A stretch of 64,000 nucleotides of DNA from Methanolobus tindarius DSM 2278 (GTDB lineage Archaea; Halobacteriota; Methanosarcinia; Methanosarcinales; Methanosarcinaceae): NCBI RefSeq assembly GCF_000504205.1, contig NZ_AZAJ01000001.1, positions 1,276,879 to 1,340,878 of the forward strand. The letters run 5' to 3'. Below the pieces are notes generated by a model. The model saw only the letters and a program-made list of their open reading frames with translations, was not told the origin of the DNA and made no database searches. Made by a program: the position numbers and the translations under genes. Below are positions 43,665 to 52,784 of the stretch, piece after piece. Position 1 is the first letter of the stretch, and each line of letters starts with the position of its first letter.

Positions 43665-44967
43665 TCCTTCTCTCCATACGTTCAGTGTCTTCAGGTACAA
43701 GGCTCAATGCATCATCAAAGTCAGAAAGCAGTTTGGCAATTCCCACAGATCTGAATTCCTGGGCTTCGTCCAGTTTGAGCTGCAAAGCACAATCATCACA
43801 TTTTCTGTCGCAATAAACTGCCTCATATGAATCCGGTTCTTTATAAGAGGTAATGACTCCCTCATAATTCCTGAGGATTACTTTGTTGGTTGACCAGGAA
43901 ATCAGGTAATTTGGCATTACCGGAATTTTACCTCCTCCTCCCGGAGCATCAATTACATAGGAAGGAATGGCAAAGCCACTTGTATGGCCAATGAGATTTT
44001 CCATTATTTCGATACCTTTACCCACAGATGTCCTGAAGTGAGTCAGGCCTTCTGACAGGTCACACTGATACAGGTAATATGGACGGACACGATTTTCCAC
44101 AAGCTTATGGAAGAGTTTTTTCAGTATCCTGTAACAATCGTTTACTCCTGCAAGCAGAACAGTCTGATTACCTAATGGAACACCTGCGTCTGCAAGCTTT
44201 CTGAGTGCCTGCTTAGAAGAAGCTGTAACTTCACGTGGATGATTGAAATGGGTATTTAGCCATACTGGGTGATGTTTCTTCAGGACTTCCACAAGATTAT
44301 CAGTTACACGGTAAGGTAAAACCACCGGCATTCTGCTGCCTATTCTTATGACCTCAACATGAGGAATTGCACGTAATTCTGTAAGAATCCAGTCCAGATA
44401 CTCATCAGAAAGCATCAAAGGATCCCCACCTGATAAAAGAACGTCTCTTACCTGAGGATTATTTGCTATGTACTCTATTCCCTGAAGAACTTCGTCTTTT
44501 TCCGGAATGGAATCTATATCGCCTACTTTTCTTTTTCTTGTACAGTGCCTGCAATACATGGAACATACATTGCTTATATGAAAAAGAACCCTGTCAGGAT
44601 ACCTGTGTGTTATTCCAGGCACAGGACTGTCGTGGTCTTCACTCAAAGGATCTGCCATTTCATCGCAGGCGACAATAAGTTCCTGCGGTGAAGGGAATGA
44701 TTGCATGAAAATTGGGTCATTTCTGAAATCTTCTGCTTCTATGAGAGAAAGATAGTATGGTGTAATGGATAGTGGAAATTTTTCAAGTGTTTTTAGTAAA
44801 GCCTCCCTTTCTTCAGCCTCAAACTTGATATCAAGAAGTGTTTCAAATGTATCAATATCATTTACTGAATGTCTTAACTGCCACTTCCAGTCATTCCATT
44901 TTGCAAGAGGTTCTTCAGAGTCAATTCTATCTACTATATTTTGCTGCCTGCGTTTGTAAGATTGCAT
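43654..44967 (-). CDS. ablA: lysine 2,3-aminomutase
   Basis: This radical-SAM, PLP-dependent enzyme converts L-alpha-lysine to L-beta-lysine, the first step to the osmolyte made with ablB. The cluster motif CSMYCRHC (C135, C139, C142) and the downstream [19 protein letters not shown] are diagnostic. So is the conserved region around [13 protein letters not shown], near the PLP site. The ATG at 44967 gives the normal N-terminus; the longer frame from 45051 encodes an atypical Cys-rich leader. A TATA-like TTATATAAT near 45130-45140 would give a long 5' leader of about 140 nt, which could carry salt-dependent control. Confidence 0.93.
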   Translation of the reverse strand: MQSYKRRQQNIVDRIDSEEPLAKWNDWKWQLRHSVNDIDTFETLLDIKFEAEEREALLKTLEKFPLSITPYYLSLIEAEDFRNDPIFMQSFPSPQELIVACDEMADPLSEDHDSPVPGITHRYPDRVLFHISNVCSMYCRHCTRKRKVGDIDSIPEKDEVLQGIEYIANNPQVRDVLLSGGDPLMLSDEYLDWILTELRAIPHVEVIRIGSRMPVVLPYRVTDNLVEVLKKHHPVWLNTHFNHPREVTASSKQALRKLADAGVPLGNQTVLLAGVNDCYRILKKLFHKLVENRVRPYYLYQCDLSEGLTHFRTSVGKGIEIMENLIGHTSGFAIPSYVIDAPGGGGKIPVMPNYLISWSTNKVILRNYEGVITSYKEPDSYEAVYCDRKCDDCALQLKLDEAQEFRSVGIAKLLSDFDDALSLVPEDTERMERRNVE

Positions 44968-45197
44968 CAAATCACTTAATAATGTATGAATCTGCAGAAG
45001 AGAGTTGAAAACAGAACACACTGAACCGGATTTTTGGTTTGTGTTACACAAATAAATCCCAAAAATATTCAGCGCCGATCTTCTGCATGCGTATCAATTC
45101 TGATATGGAAACAAATAATCTTTTTAGATATTATATAATTTATTTGAGATATCAGATGAATATACCTTTTCTTTTTGCAGAATCCGCAGAACATACT

Positions 45198-46454
45198 TCA
45201 CAAAAGAATGGAAGGGTCGTCCCCACCATGCCAGCTAAGACGGGGACGCATACGAATTATATGTGTAGCCTCAGTATTATCATCTACCACAAATGCGATT
45301 CCTTTCTCAGAGCCCATTTTCATTATTGAATCTCCGAAATTGTCTTTCATATAAGTGGGCCTGACAGATTCAAGGACATTAATATCGTCCTGAGATGTGA
45401 GCCGGTGGCATATTACAAGATCGGATTGTGAAAGTACATCTGGATGAATGGATGCCGGACGCTGTGTCGCAAGTACAAGTGAAAGACCAGGTTGCCTTCC
45501 CTGTTTTAGCCATTCGTTAAGTAATACATCCGATGCAAGCGTTTCACCATGTACCGGTAAAAACTGCTGGGCTTCATCGATGAACATCCAGACCATAGGG
45601 ATTCCTTTTACAACAGATTTGTCGCCCATCATTTTTCTTTCGTAGGAACGTCTGGCTTCCAGTCTCAAATGGTAAATGGTTCGGGCAATTGCACTCACAA
45701 GTGCAGACCTTAATGCCTCACTTCTGATCGTACTCACATCAATTACTGATGTAGAACCACCTTTTACAAGTTCTGCGATTCCCTCGCCTTTTTCCGAGAA
45801 AATGCCCCATGATTCTGCTGTCCTGAAATGATTTTCTACAGCACTTTTTGCAACAGAATCCGCGCGTTTATCTGTGCTAACTGAAGTAATGATATCTTCA
45901 AATGAAAAATCCTCTTTGTATTGCAACTCATCTATCAAGCGCACTATAAGAACCCCCGATGGAGATACCGTATCTATTCCAAAGAGCCTGCACCACTCAT
46001 ATCCATCCATATCAGATATCGATAGGGAAATTGGCTTTACACGTATATGCCTTTCTTCATATGAAGCAAGACTTCCTGCAGGTACAAAAACATCGACATC
46101 AAATGCTGTCGGTTTAAGCTTCCAGTTAAGGATTTGCTCTTTCTGGACATCATTGGTCTTTCCAAGAGTCCAGAAAATACCCATTGTATCAATGACGACT
46201 GATGAAACATTACTCTTAATTTCATCCGGGAGCATCATCATACCTTCCATGAGGACCGCCATTGTGTAGGATTTACCATAGCCTCTTTTACCTGCAATAA
46301 AAACTGCATGCGGTTTGTTTACATCCAGAGATACATGTGAGCCGGAAGAACGATCACGTGCAAGATACCTTCCCATGTAAAGAAGAACATCTTCACCTTT
46401 TCCACCAAGAATATATTGTTGCTTTGAAACACCTGCATTTAATGAATCTGACAT
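45198..46454 (-). CDS. HerA-like/DUF87 ATPase
   Basis: The 418-residue FtsK-HerA-superfamily ATPase has Walker A AGKRGYGKSYT, Walker B VWMFIDEAQQFLP and the arginine-containing ATQRPASIHPDVLSQSD. A short N-terminal barrel-like HAS region precedes the ATPase core. HerA proteins are hexameric DNA pumps; classical HerA partners with NurA nuclease and Mre11-Rad50, but none of these genes is nearby. It is divergent from the candidate small RNA. Confidence 0.85.
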   Translation of the reverse strand: MSDSLNAGVSKQQYILGGKGEDVLLYMGRYLARDRSSGSHVSLDVNKPHAVFIAGKRGYGKSYTMAVLMEGMMMLPDEIKSNVSSVVIDTMGIFWTLGKTNDVQKEQILNWKLKPTAFDVDVFVPAGSLASYEERHIRVKPISLSISDMDGYEWCRLFGIDTVSPSGVLIVRLIDELQYKEDFSFEDIITSVSTDKRADSVAKSAVENHFRTAESWGIFSEKGEGIAELVKGGSTSVIDVSTIRSEALRSALVSAIARTIYHLRLEARRSYERKMMGDKSVVKGIPMVWMFIDEAQQFLPVHGETLASDVLLNEWLKQGRQPGLSLVLATQRPASIHPDVLSQSDLVICHRLTSQDDINVLESVRPTYMKDNFGDSIMKMGSEKGIAFVVDDNTEATHIIRMRPRLSWHGGDDPSILL

Positions 46455-46593
46455 ACAGGATTTGAGAACATAGTTACAATATATAGTATTTTTGATTTTG
46501 TCTGAAAATATGAAATTTATATTTTTAAAAGATTGAAATGAATGACAGGAGACATTTAAAATTAAAATAGTGTCAGTATTTTAATTAATAAAG

Positions 46594-46601
46594 TATTTAT
46601 A
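46594..46601 (+). promoter_or_regulatory. TATA box of the candidate small RNA
   Basis: TATTTATA is centred near 46597, predicting transcription start at about 46621-46624. That is exactly where the 5' strand of the terminal RNA helix begins. Confidence 0.55.
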
Positions 46602-46620
46602 GGGACATCAATATGTAGGT

Positions 46621-46748
46621 GAAAGAGGAATCTCCGTCATCACATCATTCCCCTCTGATGCATTGATTCTTTTAATGTATCATACCCCAAACTTCACCCA
46701 AACCATCATTATGCGAGGTTCCTCATTTCTTTTCACAAATTCTTTTTT
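46621..46748 (+). ncRNA. candidate structured small RNA
   Basis: The 5' ten nucleotides GAAAGAGGAA (46621-46630) can pair with TTCCTCATTTC (46719-46729) with a single bulged A, closing the molecule. Inside, a 9-bp helix with one G-U pair joins 46656-46664 to 46674-46682. The unpaired parts are C-rich (TCATTCCCCTC, TACCCCAAACTTCACCCAAA), so they could bind purine-rich ribosome-binding sites. T-rich sequence ending in a six-T run at 46743-46748 could terminate it. There is no ORF. I do not recognise an Rfam family. Promoter position, helix boundary and terminator agree, but expression is inferred. Confidence 0.5.
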
Positions 46749-46878
46749 ATGTATGAGTATATTCTTTCCATTTAAAATTCCCATAGGCTACGCAAGGAAT
46801 ATGGACATATAGTAACTGCACCTGAAACTGAAATCAATGCTATGGCATAGCTACATCGCAGAATTAGAAATAGAATGC

Positions 46879-46903
46879 TTCTGTGATTCCGGGAACCACA
46901 GAA
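46879..46903. terminator. strong hairpin downstream of purP
   Basis: A 10-bp stem with one G-U pair (46879-46888 with 46894-46903) around a 5-nt loop lies about 34 nt after the purP stop. T-rich sequence follows on both strands, more strongly on the plus strand (ACTTTTATTTTTGG), so it may end transcripts from either side. Confidence 0.5.
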
Positions 46904-46936
46904 TATTAAGACTTTTATTTTTGGAGAATGAAATGT

Positions 46937-48004
46937 TTATGATAAAATCTTGTCAAGTTGTCCCATGGAACTTGCAAGTTTTATTTCCTGAGCGATTCTC
47001 TTACCGGTTGAAAGATTTGGTTCAACAAGATCAGAATAAGGAGATCCTGCAAGGTAAATGTTTGTACCTGCAACTATACGTGCTGATATTTCAAAGACCT
47101 TGATCTCAAGTTTGTCCGTGACAACTGTCTCCAGGCAGAAAGGACCGATCATACCGCCAAACAGTTCAAGTGACTGCTCAACAACCCTTTCTCCCAGATT
47201 GAATATCTTTGGGAGAAGTGATTCCCTGGCAACAAGCGGAACATTTCCGGTAACAACATAAGTAGGAATAATTTCAGCCTCTTCAAGCTCTTTTGGAGAA
47301 CCAAGCCTGAAAATCTCGTCTGCATTGGACTCGACCCTGCGGTCCATGCTGAGCATCTCAAGGATACCTGTACTGAGTTTGTAGCCTTCTTCCCTCAGTG
47401 GTGAATAGAAGAAATGAAGATAATACCTTGTTCCTACAATGAATTCCTGTATCGTGAATTTCTCATTGGGATCGATATGTTCCTGGAATTCTTCATAGTT
47501 CTTGGCGATAAAGAAACCACGGCCGCCTTTTGCACCATGATATTTTACCATTACTGGGCCATCTATTTCCTGTGGTTTTACTACCCTTGGCATTTCAATT
47601 CCTGCGCCTTCAAGCCACTCACGTTCCATTTCCCTGTCGGACTCCCACTCGAGAACTTCCCTGTTACCAAAAGTTGGGATTGCAAGTTCAGCAAAAGCCT
47701 CTCCTCCCATATATTCCACAAATGAACCATGTGGGATAACAATAGCATTCTTTGCGCGTAGCTCAGCAAGAATATCCGGGATTTCCTTGTAGCTTCCAAC
47801 TACAATGAATTCATCCGGTTTTGCAAGAGGGAAAGCATCGTAGAATCTTGGAGGCTCTTTTACACAGATACCTATGGTCCTGAAACCTTCCTGTCTTGCA
47901 CCATAGAATATTTGAAGACTGGAATGAGAACAAACAGTGGCAATGCTCAGATTGTCCTGGTCATAATTCTCAACGATTTCCATTATTTCTTCTTTAGTAA
48001 TCAT
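46937..48004 (-). CDS. purP: formate-dependent FAICAR synthetase
   Basis: PurP is an ATP-grasp ligase that uses formate and ATP to formylate AICAR in archaeal purine synthesis, replacing the folate-dependent PurH step. The N-terminal YDQDNLSIATVCSHSSLQIF, the substrate loop VIPHGSFVEYMGG, the ATP-grasp core VKYHGAKGGRGFFIAKNY and the metal-binding FEISARIVAGTNIY are characteristic. Length (355) is normal. The ATG at 48004 is followed by MITKEEIMEIVENYD. Monocistronic. Confidence 0.92.
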   Translation of the reverse strand: MITKEEIMEIVENYDQDNLSIATVCSHSSLQIFYGARQEGFRTIGICVKEPPRFYDAFPLAKPDEFIVVGSYKEIPDILAELRAKNAIVIPHGSFVEYMGGEAFAELAIPTFGNREVLEWESDREMEREWLEGAGIEMPRVVKPQEIDGPVMVKYHGAKGGRGFFIAKNYEEFQEHIDPNEKFTIQEFIVGTRYYLHFFYSPLREEGYKLSTGILEMLSMDRRVESNADEIFRLGSPKELEEAEIIPTYVVTGNVPLVARESLLPKIFNLGERVVEQSLELFGGMIGPFCLETVVTDKLEIKVFEISARIVAGTNIYLAGSPYSDLVEPNLSTGKRIAQEIKLASSMGQLDKILS

Positions 48005-48144
48005 AGTGTAATAGCCCCTAGAATTTACCTCATATTGTTCTTGCTATTCTTTAACTTTTCGAGTTACATTTTAAATTGTTATAAGTTCAAGTGAAATTGA
48101 ACTTAAAGGAAATAATATAAATCAACGTTCATATACTGAAACTT

Positions 48145-49095
48145 ATGGGAGAGAACGAAGAAAGTACGGGCTCAGAAAAAGTGCTTATTCTTCCTCTTAG
48201 TGAGGATTCAAAAAAAATAACCCAGTTGCTTTCAAATGAAAAAGCAATGAAGATGCTGGAGATACTTGCAGATAAACCAATGTCTGCCAGTGATGTTGCT
48301 GAAATGCTTGACATACCGCTTACAACAGTAAAGTATAATCTTGACGGACTAATTGAAGCAGACCTCATCAAAGTCAAGGAAACAAAATGGAGCCGCAAAG
48401 GCAGAGAAGTCAAAATATACGAACCTGTCCAGAAACTGATAGTTGTTGCCCCTGGAAGCATGAAAAAGGACAGAACTTCAATACTTAACATGCTTAAAAA
48501 ATATCTTGGCCTTGTTGCCGGAGCTGTGTTTGCTGCAACAGGGCTTGAAGCTCTTAGCAGATACTCAATGTTTTCCTATGCACCGCAAATGGCACAGGAT
48601 TCTGCCAGTACCAGGAGTTTTCCTGTTAATTCAGGAAACGAATCCATGGCAGCAATGACAAAAGAAGCACCTGCATATGAAACAGATAATTTTGCAGGAT
48701 TTCAATATGATATGGATGAAAACGCATCTGATACTGTGCTCTGTGAACAAACCGTCACAGAGGAAATGCCTGCTGAGATTCCAACCGAGTCTGCAGAAAT
48801 GACTCCAATAACATCGGACGGGGTACAGCCTGAAATGCTTGCTTCATCAACACCTAACGGAACTGATGCGGGTGCTGATGTGATGAGGGAAAGCGTGATG
48901 ACAACAAACCAGACACCTGTTGAACCGCTTTCAAACACAGTAACAGATAACGTAACTGCAGCAGGAGGAGCTGTTACAGACTCATTTATTCACGGACTGT
49001 TGTCTCATGTAAGCGTATGGTTCTTCTTTGGCTGTATTTTTGTAATTACCCTTCTATTTGTAAGAGAAATGTATTATAGAAAAAAGAACATATGA
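48145..49095 (+). CDS. membrane-anchored ArsR-like helix-turn-helix regulator
   Basis: The 316-residue protein starts with a winged helix (MSASDVAEMLDIPLTTVKYNLDGLIEADLI, about residues 45-75), followed by WSRKGREVKIYEP. A hydrophobic segment (YLGLVAGAVFAATG) comes next, then a long acidic low-complexity region rich in Thr/Glu/Pro, and a second hydrophobic segment at the C-terminus (VWFFFGCIFVITLLFV). The two hydrophobic segments would place the acidic region outside the cell and the DNA-binding domain inside. It may therefore sense an envelope signal. The gene is followed by truA 16 bp later. Confidence 0.75.
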   Translation: MGENEESTGSEKVLILPLSEDSKKITQLLSNEKAMKMLEILADKPMSASDVAEMLDIPLTTVKYNLDGLIEADLIKVKETKWSRKGREVKIYEPVQKLIVVAPGSMKKDRTSILNMLKKYLGLVAGAVFAATGLEALSRYSMFSYAPQMAQDSASTRSFPVNSGNESMAAMTKEAPAYETDNFAGFQYDMDENASDTVLCEQTVTEEMPAEIPTESAEMTPITSDGVQPEMLASSTPNGTDAGADVMRESVMTTNQTPVEPLSNTVTDNVTAAGGAVTDSFIHGLLSHVSVWFFFGCIFVITLLFVREMYYRKKNI

Positions 49096-49111
49096 AGCCA
49101 GAGTGAATTGT

Positions 49112-49921
49112 ATGAGAGTTGCTCTGAAAATAGCATATGTAGGCACTGGCTACCATGGATCACAGGTCCAGCCGGATGTAGCTACAATAGAAGGCGAGCT
49201 GTTCAATGCACTCACGCAGCTTGAGATTATCGAAGATCCTAAAACTGCACGTTTTTCAAGTTCCGGAAGAACAGATGCAGGAGTACATGCAAGGGAACAA
49301 GTCGTTGCTTTTGATACTGATAAGCCAAACCTTGCAATCCCAAGGGTTATTAATTCAAAATTACCGAATTCAATCTGGGCATGGGCACATGCTGAAGTTC
49401 CTGACGATTTTGACCCCAGAAGATGGGCAATCAGCCGTAAATACAGGTATATAATGAGCGGAGAGCAGTATGATATTGCAAAAATAAGGGCTGCTTCAAA
49501 ACTGCTTGTAGGGGAACATGATTTTGCTAATTTCTGCACCAAGGAAGGAGACAAAAGCACCATCCGCAATGTAGAAAAAATAGATGTTCGTGTTAGTGGA
49601 ACCTTAACCAAGATAGACATCCAGGCAAACAGTTTCCTCTGGAACATGGTGAGGAAAATAGTCACAGCACTTACAATGGTTGGAAGCGAAGTCAGGGACG
49701 AAGAATGGCTTATGCAAATGCTTGAGCCGGAGTCATACGAAGAAGGATTGGAATCATCAGCGGCTTACGGCCTGACACTTATGGAAGTGGAATATCCTGA
49801 ACCTATAGACTGGTGTGAGGATGCTTATGCCATAAGGAGAGCCACCGATAATGTACATGACTATCTGGTGCGACACAGGGTTATGGCTGAAGTGATGGAC
49901 CACCTGGTTCCAAACGAATAA
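49112..49921 (+). CDS. truA: tRNA pseudouridine synthase A
   Basis: TruA isomerises uridines 38-40 of the anticodon arm to pseudouridine. The catalytic Asp is in SSGRTDAGVHAREQV and the fold continues with YRYIMSGEQYD, HDFANFCTKEGD and FLWNMVRKIV. The start is taken at ATG 49112, giving the typical RVALKIAYVGTGYHGSQVQP; the upstream GTG at 49103 adds three residues without support. It lies 16 bp after the membrane regulator gene on the same strand and is followed by a metallopeptidase gene. Confidence 0.92.
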   Translation: MRVALKIAYVGTGYHGSQVQPDVATIEGELFNALTQLEIIEDPKTARFSSSGRTDAGVHAREQVVAFDTDKPNLAIPRVINSKLPNSIWAWAHAEVPDDFDPRRWAISRKYRYIMSGEQYDIAKIRAASKLLVGEHDFANFCTKEGDKSTIRNVEKIDVRVSGTLTKIDIQANSFLWNMVRKIVTALTMVGSEVRDEEWLMQMLEPESYEEGLESSAAYGLTLMEVEYPEPIDWCEDAYAIRRATDNVHDYLVRHRVMAEVMDHLVPNE

Positions 49922-49944
49922 TCATTTTTTACTATTTTAAGAGA

Positions 49945-50520
49945 ATGCGTTGTACTGCAAGTATCCGGGATGTGGTCGTAGACTATGAACTGATCCGAAG
50001 GGATGTGAAAAATCCAAGGCTGGAGTTTCACGAAGGAGAGCTATATCTCATCGTTCCGAAATCGTTTAGGGAACATGAGAAAATAATCCGCAGGCACCAG
50101 AGATGGATATACAACCGTTATTCTAAAATGCAGAAGATTCAGGAATTAGAGCAGGATATTGAACTTGTAACAAACAGGTCAGTTGAAGAACTGAAAAGTC
50201 TTGTTTATAAATGTGTGGTGATTATTGAGGAAGAACTTGGAGTAAAACCTGAAAAAATAAGGTTCAGGAAAATGAAAACAAAATGGGGAAGCTGCAGTTC
50301 TAAGAAAAATCTCAATTTCAACACATTTATGCGATACCTGCCCGATGAGATGGTGAAGTATATTGTACATCATGAGATGGTCCATCTTATTGAACTGAAT
50401 CATAGTCCCAGGTTCTGGAACTATGTGAAAAAGCGTTATCCTGATTATAAGGAATCAGAGACAAAGCTTTCAGCCTACTGGTCCCTGATACAGCAAAAGT
50501 GTCAAAATAATCAGTCATGA
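49945..50520 (+). CDS. YgjP/SprT-like zinc metallopeptidase
   Basis: The 191-residue protein carries the zinc motif HHEMVHLIELNHSPRFW, with the HExxH pair and a downstream His. Before it lies TKWGSCSSKKNLNFNTFMRYLP, the family signature of the DUF45/YgjP (M48-like) group. These are soluble zinc peptidases often found with restriction-related or housekeeping genes; the substrate is unknown. It follows truA by 23 bp and is convergent with the tRNA methyltransferase gene, 6 bp away. Confidence 0.87.
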   Translation: MRCTASIRDVVVDYELIRRDVKNPRLEFHEGELYLIVPKSFREHEKIIRRHQRWIYNRYSKMQKIQELEQDIELVTNRSVEELKSLVYKCVVIIEEELGVKPEKIRFRKMKTKWGSCSSKKNLNFNTFMRYLPDEMVKYIVHHEMVHLIELNHSPRFWNYVKKRYPDYKESETKLSAYWSLIQQKCQNNQS

Positions 50521-50526
50521 ATCAAG

Positions 50527-51558
50527 CTAATCTTTGCGAAGAACCGTAAATGTCCTTGTGAGACTTTTGTGTACTTTTTGTGTGAACACATCTACAACCG
50601 TAAATCCAGCCTTTTCTGCAAACCCGACAACCTTCATCTCGGAAACTACAACTGCAAGCTTTCCGGTTTTAAGTACACGATGCATTTCTGCAAATGAATC
50701 CGTATACAGGTGATGAAGAGATTCTGCCCTTATAGCCGCAGACCTGCCATAAGGTGGATCCGTCACAATTGCATCCACTGATGAAGCTTTAAGTGAAACA
50801 CGACATGCATCACCCACAAGCAATGTGTAATCAGCATCATATTCATCAAGGTTCATCTTTGCACCGTGGGATATCATGCGGCGGACTTCAATACCGATAA
50901 CATGGGCACCTATGAGGCCTGCTTCAACAAGGATACCTGCCGTACCACTGAACGGATCGAAAAGTACCTCATCTGATCGTATTTGGGATATGTTCACAAG
51001 GGCTCTTGCAACTCTTGGCATAAGCACACCAGGGTAGAAAAATGGTTTTTTATGTGGCGCGCGGTGTTCATAGTCTCCCCTGTCAACTGTTGCTACAATT
51101 GAACCCAGGACTGCCTTGTTGGTCATGATTAAACGGAAAGTAACATCAGGTTCATTCAGGTTAGCCCTGAAACCTTTGCGATATATGCTGCCACCCAGTC
51201 TTCCTTCTATGAACTCCCTTTTGACATCACCGTGATGTTTTGCCCTCTTTGCACGGACAACATAGGTTTGCCCTTCTGACAGGTGCCCGGACAGATCAGA
51301 ATTGTCGCACATATCTATTATCTGATCGGTTTCAACATCGCATATACCTACTACTTTCAGTATGTGATGGGACATTGCAAGCCTGCCTGCAATGAAGCGA
51401 AGTTTTGTGTCAATATCCTCACCTTCGATATCAACTACGAGGCACTGGTCATAGGATGCATGTTCCCTGAATGTCAGCCCTTCCATTGAAAGACAGGCGA
51501 AGACCTCTTTTACTGGCAGGACAGCGTGCTCACCGGATAACTCAAAAGCATACAGCAT
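50527..51558 (-). CDS. trmG10: tRNA (guanine10-N2)-dimethyltransferase
   Basis: The 343-residue enzyme methylates G10 of tRNA. The N-terminal half has the ferredoxin-like/THUMP architecture. The C-terminal Rossmann methyltransferase carries VLFDPFSGTAGILVEAG (SAM binding) and the catalytic IVTDPPYGRSAAI motif used for exocyclic amine methylation. The order LMTNKAVLGSIV-RGDYEHRAPHKKPFFYPGVL is typical of the archaeal Trm-G10 enzymes. The ATG is followed by LYAFELSGEHAVLP. Minus strand, convergent with the metallopeptidase. Confidence 0.9.
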   Translation of the reverse strand: MLYAFELSGEHAVLPVKEVFACLSMEGLTFREHASYDQCLVVDIEGEDIDTKLRFIAGRLAMSHHILKVVGICDVETDQIIDMCDNSDLSGHLSEGQTYVVRAKRAKHHGDVKREFIEGRLGGSIYRKGFRANLNEPDVTFRLIMTNKAVLGSIVATVDRGDYEHRAPHKKPFFYPGVLMPRVARALVNISQIRSDEVLFDPFSGTAGILVEAGLIGAHVIGIEVRRMISHGAKMNLDEYDADYTLLVGDACRVSLKASSVDAIVTDPPYGRSAAIRAESLHHLYTDSFAEMHRVLKTGKLAVVVSEMKVVGFAEKAGFTVVDVFTQKVHKSLTRTFTVLRKD

Positions 51559-51649
51559 AATACCTGCAATAGAGAATAGAAGTAGTATTTAAAGCGTTTC
51601 AATGGAGAATTGAAAAAGAAAAACTAATTGAAAAGATTTAAAGAAAATA

Positions 51650-51937
51650 TCAGAACATCAGTTCTAATGCTTCTTTTCCTGTCATACCTACTTTTATGCC
51701 AAGATTGATGGCTTTCTGGGTTGCCCCTACAACAGGTGCTGCAAGCACATCATCAAAGCTGTTCACACCTTTGACCTTCACAGCAACATCACCAAGAACT
51801 GATGCTGTTTCCATGTCAAGATAGCCACACATCACAAACCCCCTGTCTGCACGGATTACGAGTAATGATGCATTCTGCATAGCAAAACTCAAACCCATTG
51901 CAGTTCCGTTTTGAAGTTCGATATTTTCTATCAGCAT
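51650..51937 (-). CDS. DUF1805 protein
   Basis: The 95-residue YunC-like protein has LLVIRADRGFVMCGYLDMETASVLGDVAV, typical of DUF1805, a small alpha/beta fold of unknown function found in Bacillus and archaea. The conserved Cys in MCGYL may be functional. It is encoded between the tRNA methyltransferase and a secreted protein gene on the same strand, with spacers of about 90 and 30 bp. Confidence 0.85.
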   Translation of the reverse strand: MLIENIELQNGTAMGLSFAMQNASLLVIRADRGFVMCGYLDMETASVLGDVAVKVKGVNSFDDVLAAPVVGATQKAINLGIKVGMTGKEALELMF

Positions 51938-51969
51938 AATATCACCTTAATCCTTTCAACTTTCCAGTA

Positions 51970-52764
51970 TTAATCAGGATTGTTAGAGCCATCCAGATTT
52001 AATTTATTGAGCATTTCATCTGTATTGCCAGAAAACAGCCTGTCAAGAAAAGTTTCTAAACGTGTCTTCGTTGCAGATTCAGAAGAATCCTTAGTAGTAT
52101 TTGCAGTTGTGTTTGCCGCATTATTTCCTTCAACTACTGGTTCTTCCTCTTCAACAGAATACTCAATTACCACTTCACCTGTAAAACCAAATTTTCCTTC
52201 AATAACAGTCCCTTTTGATGTTTCTTTCACTGACTCATTGTCAATTCCGTCAACCGATTTGAGCTCCATGCCTTCAGGCAAACTGATTGTAACATCTGTT
52301 TCAGGTTCTCCCTGGAACCACATCACAGAACCAGATTCATCAAGTGGGACCTTAAAATCATAAAATACTTTATATTCATTGACAATATCGCGTTCCTCGC
52401 CTGTAATCCCCAGGAGTTCAGAGGACATGTCTGTTTCAACACCAAGTAAAATAACATTCTTAGATGTATTGTCAATTTTCACGTCCATATTGTCCTCTAT
52501 TGACTGCCTGAAGGATTTGCTCATTGAGACATCAGTTTTTAATAATTCCCAGGCAGCTACAAAGCCATCGTCATTCCCAAATTCCATATCAACATATTTT
52601 TTGAAAATGATAGACCTGTCACCGGAATAAGTTTCCGTGTAAGACCATGTCATGCTGTCTTTTTTTACAGTTATACTGTTATCCCAGTCATAAGCTGCAC
52701 TTGCAGGAATGACTAGGACTGAAAAAAGAATAAAGATTAAAGATAAGAAACTCACGATTCTCAA
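51970..52764 (-). CDS. secreted protein (DUF4897-like)
   Basis: The 264-residue protein has a signal peptide (IVSFLSLIFILFSVLVIPASA) and a beta-rich exported domain beginning AYDWDNSITVKKD. It has a Thr/Ser/Asn-rich linker and no C-terminal membrane helix. The general pattern resembles archaeal DUF4897 proteins, but I am not certain of the family. The start codon is TTG at 52764, the first initiation codon before the signal peptide. It ends 32 bp before the DUF1805 gene. Confidence 0.65.
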   Translation of the reverse strand: MRIVSFLSLIFILFSVLVIPASAAYDWDNSITVKKDSMTWSYTETYSGDRSIIFKKYVDMEFGNDDGFVAAWELLKTDVSMSKSFRQSIEDNMDVKIDNTSKNVILLGVETDMSSELLGITGEERDIVNEYKVFYDFKVPLDESGSVMWFQGEPETDVTISLPEGMELKSVDGIDNESVKETSKGTVIEGKFGFTGEVVIEYSVEEEEPVVEGNNAANTTANTTKDSSESATKTRLETFLDRLFSGNTDEMLNKLNLDGSNNPD

Positions 52765-52784
52765 TCAAATCTCATCCTGATAGG

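Larger units (their letters stand above)
46455..46936. other. 482-bp intergenic region with candidate RNA gene and hairpins
   Basis: No protein-coding frame is credible. The region contains a TATA box, a structured RNA candidate, a strong hairpin near PurP (all listed) and a small palindrome GCTATGGCATAGC at 46839-46851. Confidence 0.55.

Noticed and set aside
46655-46700. C/D box sRNA in the minus orientation, because of a GTGATGA-like box
   Set aside because: No convincing CTGA box D or C'/D' pair lies at suitable spacing.
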